A stretch of 21,138 bases of DNA, from the IMG/VR virus record IMGVR_UViG_3300037395_000014, positions 1-21,138 of that record; one strand, given 5' to 3'. The position numbers were made by a program, and so were the translations under genes. This document shows, piece by piece, positions 19,314-21,138 of this stretch. How positions within the stretch are numbered: position 1 is the first letter of the stretch; every line of letters begins with the position of its first letter. The notes under the pieces were generated by a model. That model worked only from the letters and a program-made list of their open reading frames with translations. It was not told the DNA's origin and ran no database searches. Origin of the DNA: a virus.

Positions 19314-21138
19314 CTAGTTCCCAGGGGCGCGGGAAGTGAAACCGGACTGACTGACGGGTAGTTGGAACGAGCCGAGCCGTACCCCAGCCTGCGCTGTAGT
19401 GCTGACGCTAACCGACGCCATGTTGAACACAATGGGACTGGGCCATGTGATGTCGAACGGGGCGAGAAACGTGGCCGCACTCTCCGTGTAGCCAGTGTAT
19501 ATGGCCGAGCTACCTAGCACGTTGCCGTTCACATCTTGCACTGACACGTTGTATAGGTTGCCCCCTGCTGGTACGCCGAAGTAGGCTAGTGAGCGCACTG
19601 CGGATAGCTCGCTCATGTCGTTGCGGTCCGGTATCAGGGCAGACGTAGACACACACTGCATGGGGCTGCCTAGCTCCGTGTAGGAGCTAGCCGCTGTCGG
19701 CACCAGGCTAAAGTTGTACAGCCCCGTCACTGTAGACGAGGTGTAGGGAGACACGAAGAACGAGTTGCCCAGGCTGTTTATGAGCCCCACAGGGAAGGTG
19801 TGCGGGCCATGCCAGCACTGCCGTGTGATATCGTACACCCACGTCTCTATGTTGCTCGTGACACTATTAAACATCCCGAAACACAGGTTGCTTGCGTTGT
19901 AAGCGCCAGCTATTCGGGACAGCGGTGAGGCATATACGAAGGGGGAGGGCTTACCCGAGCCGCCGTAGCCGATGGGGGGCTGCATGTGCCCCTGCAGGTC
20001 TATGTAGCGCAGCCCATCAGGGGCAGCGAAGAACAGACCTAGGGGTGTGGAGATGACACTGTTGGGCGCCGTGGTGCTCACGTTAGCGTTCATCTTCTGG
20101 AGTGACAGGTTACTCGTACCCGAGCCACTCGCGCCCTCCACGTCTCCAGTTATCTGGAACACGTCAGGCGATCCCTGTCCTGCGGACTTGAACACGTACA
20201 GCGCCTGCACCACGCCGCCCGTGGTCAAGTTGGTCAGCGACAGACAGCCCATGCCTACAAGGGGCGTTAGGTCTCCGAAAGTCAGTATGACGCCCGCGAC
20301 CGCGGCGCTCCGCGAGAGCGGTCCACTAGCTACGCCTAGCACGTCGGAGAACTCGACAGAGGGGGGCGTGTTGCCACCAGGGTTCAAGGCGAACCACGCG
20401 CGCCCATTAAACTGTGTGATCCACACGGGCACTGATGGTAAAGGGTTGGTAAGCGTGTTCTGCGCGGTGTAGGTAAGCGCCGCTATCGTGGGGTAATAGG
20501 TTATGACTATGACGCCGCCGCCGCCAGCTCCGCCGCCGCCTGCCGCACTACCGCCGCCCGCACCACCACTTGAGCCGCTGGACTTCTCGCCACCGCCACC
20601 GCCACCGCCACCACCTGGCCCGCCGCCGCCGCCACCGCCGCCAGCTCCATAGCCACTAGCCGACCCGCCAGCGGCACCGTAGCCCGTACCGCCCCCGCCA
20701 CCGTTCTGCTGACTGCCTGCACCGTAGCCACCGCCACCGCCACCTGCCGCACCTGCACCTGCACCGCCTACGCCCGCTAATCCAGCAGGACCCGCTGCTG
20801 CGCCGCCCGCGCCGCCCGCGCCGCCCGCACCACCGTTGCCGCCCGCGCCGCCTGTACCATAATAATTAGCGCCGCCGCCGCCGCCCGCCACGCCACCGCC
20901 GCCAGGCGCGCCGCCGCCGCCAGGTGAATATCCTGTACCATAATACGCGCCGCTAGACCCCCCGCCAGCCTGCAATGTAGTGGGAGTGTTGAACCACGTT
21001 GGGCCACCGCCCGTGCCAATAAGATACGGGCAAGAAGCCCCCGGAGTTAGAGCAAGGTTGGTATAATACGCCCACCCGGCGCCTGTGCCTCCCGTGCCGC
21101 CCGTGCCACCGTTGCCGCCCGCGCCACCTGAGCCGCCC
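19314..21138 (-). CDS. Tail protein: Gly-rich region fused to a nozzle-like β-propeller (partial, N-terminus beyond window)
   Basis: The reading frame stays open to the window edge, so about 607 C-terminal residues are visible and the true start is outside. The first 190 are almost pure Gly/Ala with rare Tyr (GGYGAGSQQNGGGGGTGYG), interrupted near the edge by a Trp/Tyr-containing strand segment (WAYYTNLALTPGAS). The rest is β-rich with propeller-like blades (VWITQFNGRAWFALNPGG, PLGLFFAAPDGLRYIDLQG, ETWVYDITRQCWHGPHTF), like the tail tubular B/nozzle proteins of podoviruses. Its first-in-order place before the internal virion proteins fits that. The Gly-rich part resembles the glycine-rich domains of phage fibers or adhesins. 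The nozzle call is fold-level inference. Confidence 0.83.
   Translation of the reverse strand, partial: GGSGGAGGNGGTGGTGGTGAGWAYYTNLALTPGASCPYLIGTGGGPTWFNTPTTLQAGGGSSGAYYGTGYSPGGGGAPGGGGVAGGGGGANYYGTGGAGGNGGAGGAGGAGGAAAGPAGLAGVGGAGAGAAGGGGGGYGAGSQQNGGGGGTGYGAAGGSASGYGAGGGGGGGGPGGGGGGGGGEKSSGSSGGAGGGSAAGGGGAGGGGVIVITYYPTIAALTYTAQNTLTNPLPSVPVWITQFNGRAWFALNPGGNTPPSVEFSDVLGVASGPLSRSAAVAGVILTFGDLTPLVGMGCLSLTNLTTGGVVQALYVFKSAGQGSPDVFQITGDVEGASGSGTSNLSLQKMNANVSTTAPNSVISTPLGLFFAAPDGLRYIDLQGHMQPPIGYGGSGKPSPFVYASPLSRIAGAYNASNLCFGMFNSVTSNIETWVYDITRQCWHGPHTFPVGLINSLGNSFFVSPYTSSTVTGLYNFSLVPTAASSYTELGSPMQCVSTSALIPDRNDMSELSAVRSLAYFGVPAGGNLYNVSVQDVNGNVLGSSAIYTGYTESAATFLAPFDITWPSPIVFNMASVSVSTTAQAGVRLGSFQLPVSQSGFTSRAPGN
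20507..21138 (-). repeat. GC-rich triplet-like repeats coding Gly-rich region
   Basis: CCGCCA, CCGCCG and CCGCCC type hexamers dominate this stretch and encode long Gly/Ala runs in the tail protein. The repeats are imperfect and broken by Tyr, Thr and Ser codons. Low complexity makes assembly here less reliable, and the region continues past the window edge. Confidence 0.7.

Noticed and set aside
1-21138. tRNA genes, integrase, transposase or diversity-generating retroelement
   Set aside because: No cloverleaf with a GTTCGA-type arm, no recombinase or transposase protein and no reverse transcriptase were found in the window.

Overview
The window is about 21 kb of a tailed bacteriophage (or a prophage or metagenomic phage contig). 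No host housekeeping gene, tRNA, rRNA or CRISPR array is visible. A β-propeller, nozzle-like tail protein followed by internal-virion-type proteins, one with a lysozyme-like domain, suggests a short-tailed (podovirus-like) phage. GC-rich sequence, Shine-Dalgarno starts, ATGA stop/start overlaps and the protein types fit a proteobacterial host, but this is inference and no close relative can be named from sequence alone.

Layout. The window has two opposing blocks. The plus-strand block (about 1-12084) is early/replicative. It opens with a cluster of small unknown genes (10-2093), many joined by ATGA or GTGA overlaps, and a rho-independent terminator near 2116-2141. The replication module follows: a DUF6378-like protein, a helical protein, a primase-helicase (archaeo-eukaryotic primase, PriCT-2 and VirE-type helicase domains), a family A DNA polymerase, a VRR-NUC nuclease, a SNF2-type helicase and a cysteine-containing, ssDNA-binding-like protein. 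Small unknown and single-membrane-span proteins lie between them. The minus-strand block (12085 to the right edge) is structural. In transcription order it holds a Gly-rich/nozzle-like tail protein (N-terminus outside the window), an Ala/Gly-rich virion protein, a low-complexity virion protein, a 1219-residue internal virion protein with a lysozyme-like domain, a tiny acidic peptide and a PurD-like ATP-grasp enzyme. The blocks converge with no spacer at 12084/12085.

Most notable. The DNA polymerase is split inside its palm: the 3'-5' exonuclease, thumb and the NIQNLP segment are on one ORF, and motifs A, B and C are on a second ORF in another frame with its own ribosome binding site. Between them lies a 62-codon ORF, and a 15-nt near-direct repeat brackets that insert. 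The second ORF starts with a strongly GC-rich patch. Also notable are the PurD-like enzyme with altered signature residues, coupled to a 24-residue acidic peptide, and a DPWxxF-KPQ motif repeated around the lysozyme domain of the ejection-type protein.

How the genes may work together: primase-helicase, polymerase, SNF2 helicase, nuclease and ssDNA-binding candidate would form a phage-encoded replication/recombination set. The leftward genes would build the tail and the ejected internal proteins. No RNA polymerase, terminase, portal or major capsid gene lies in this window.
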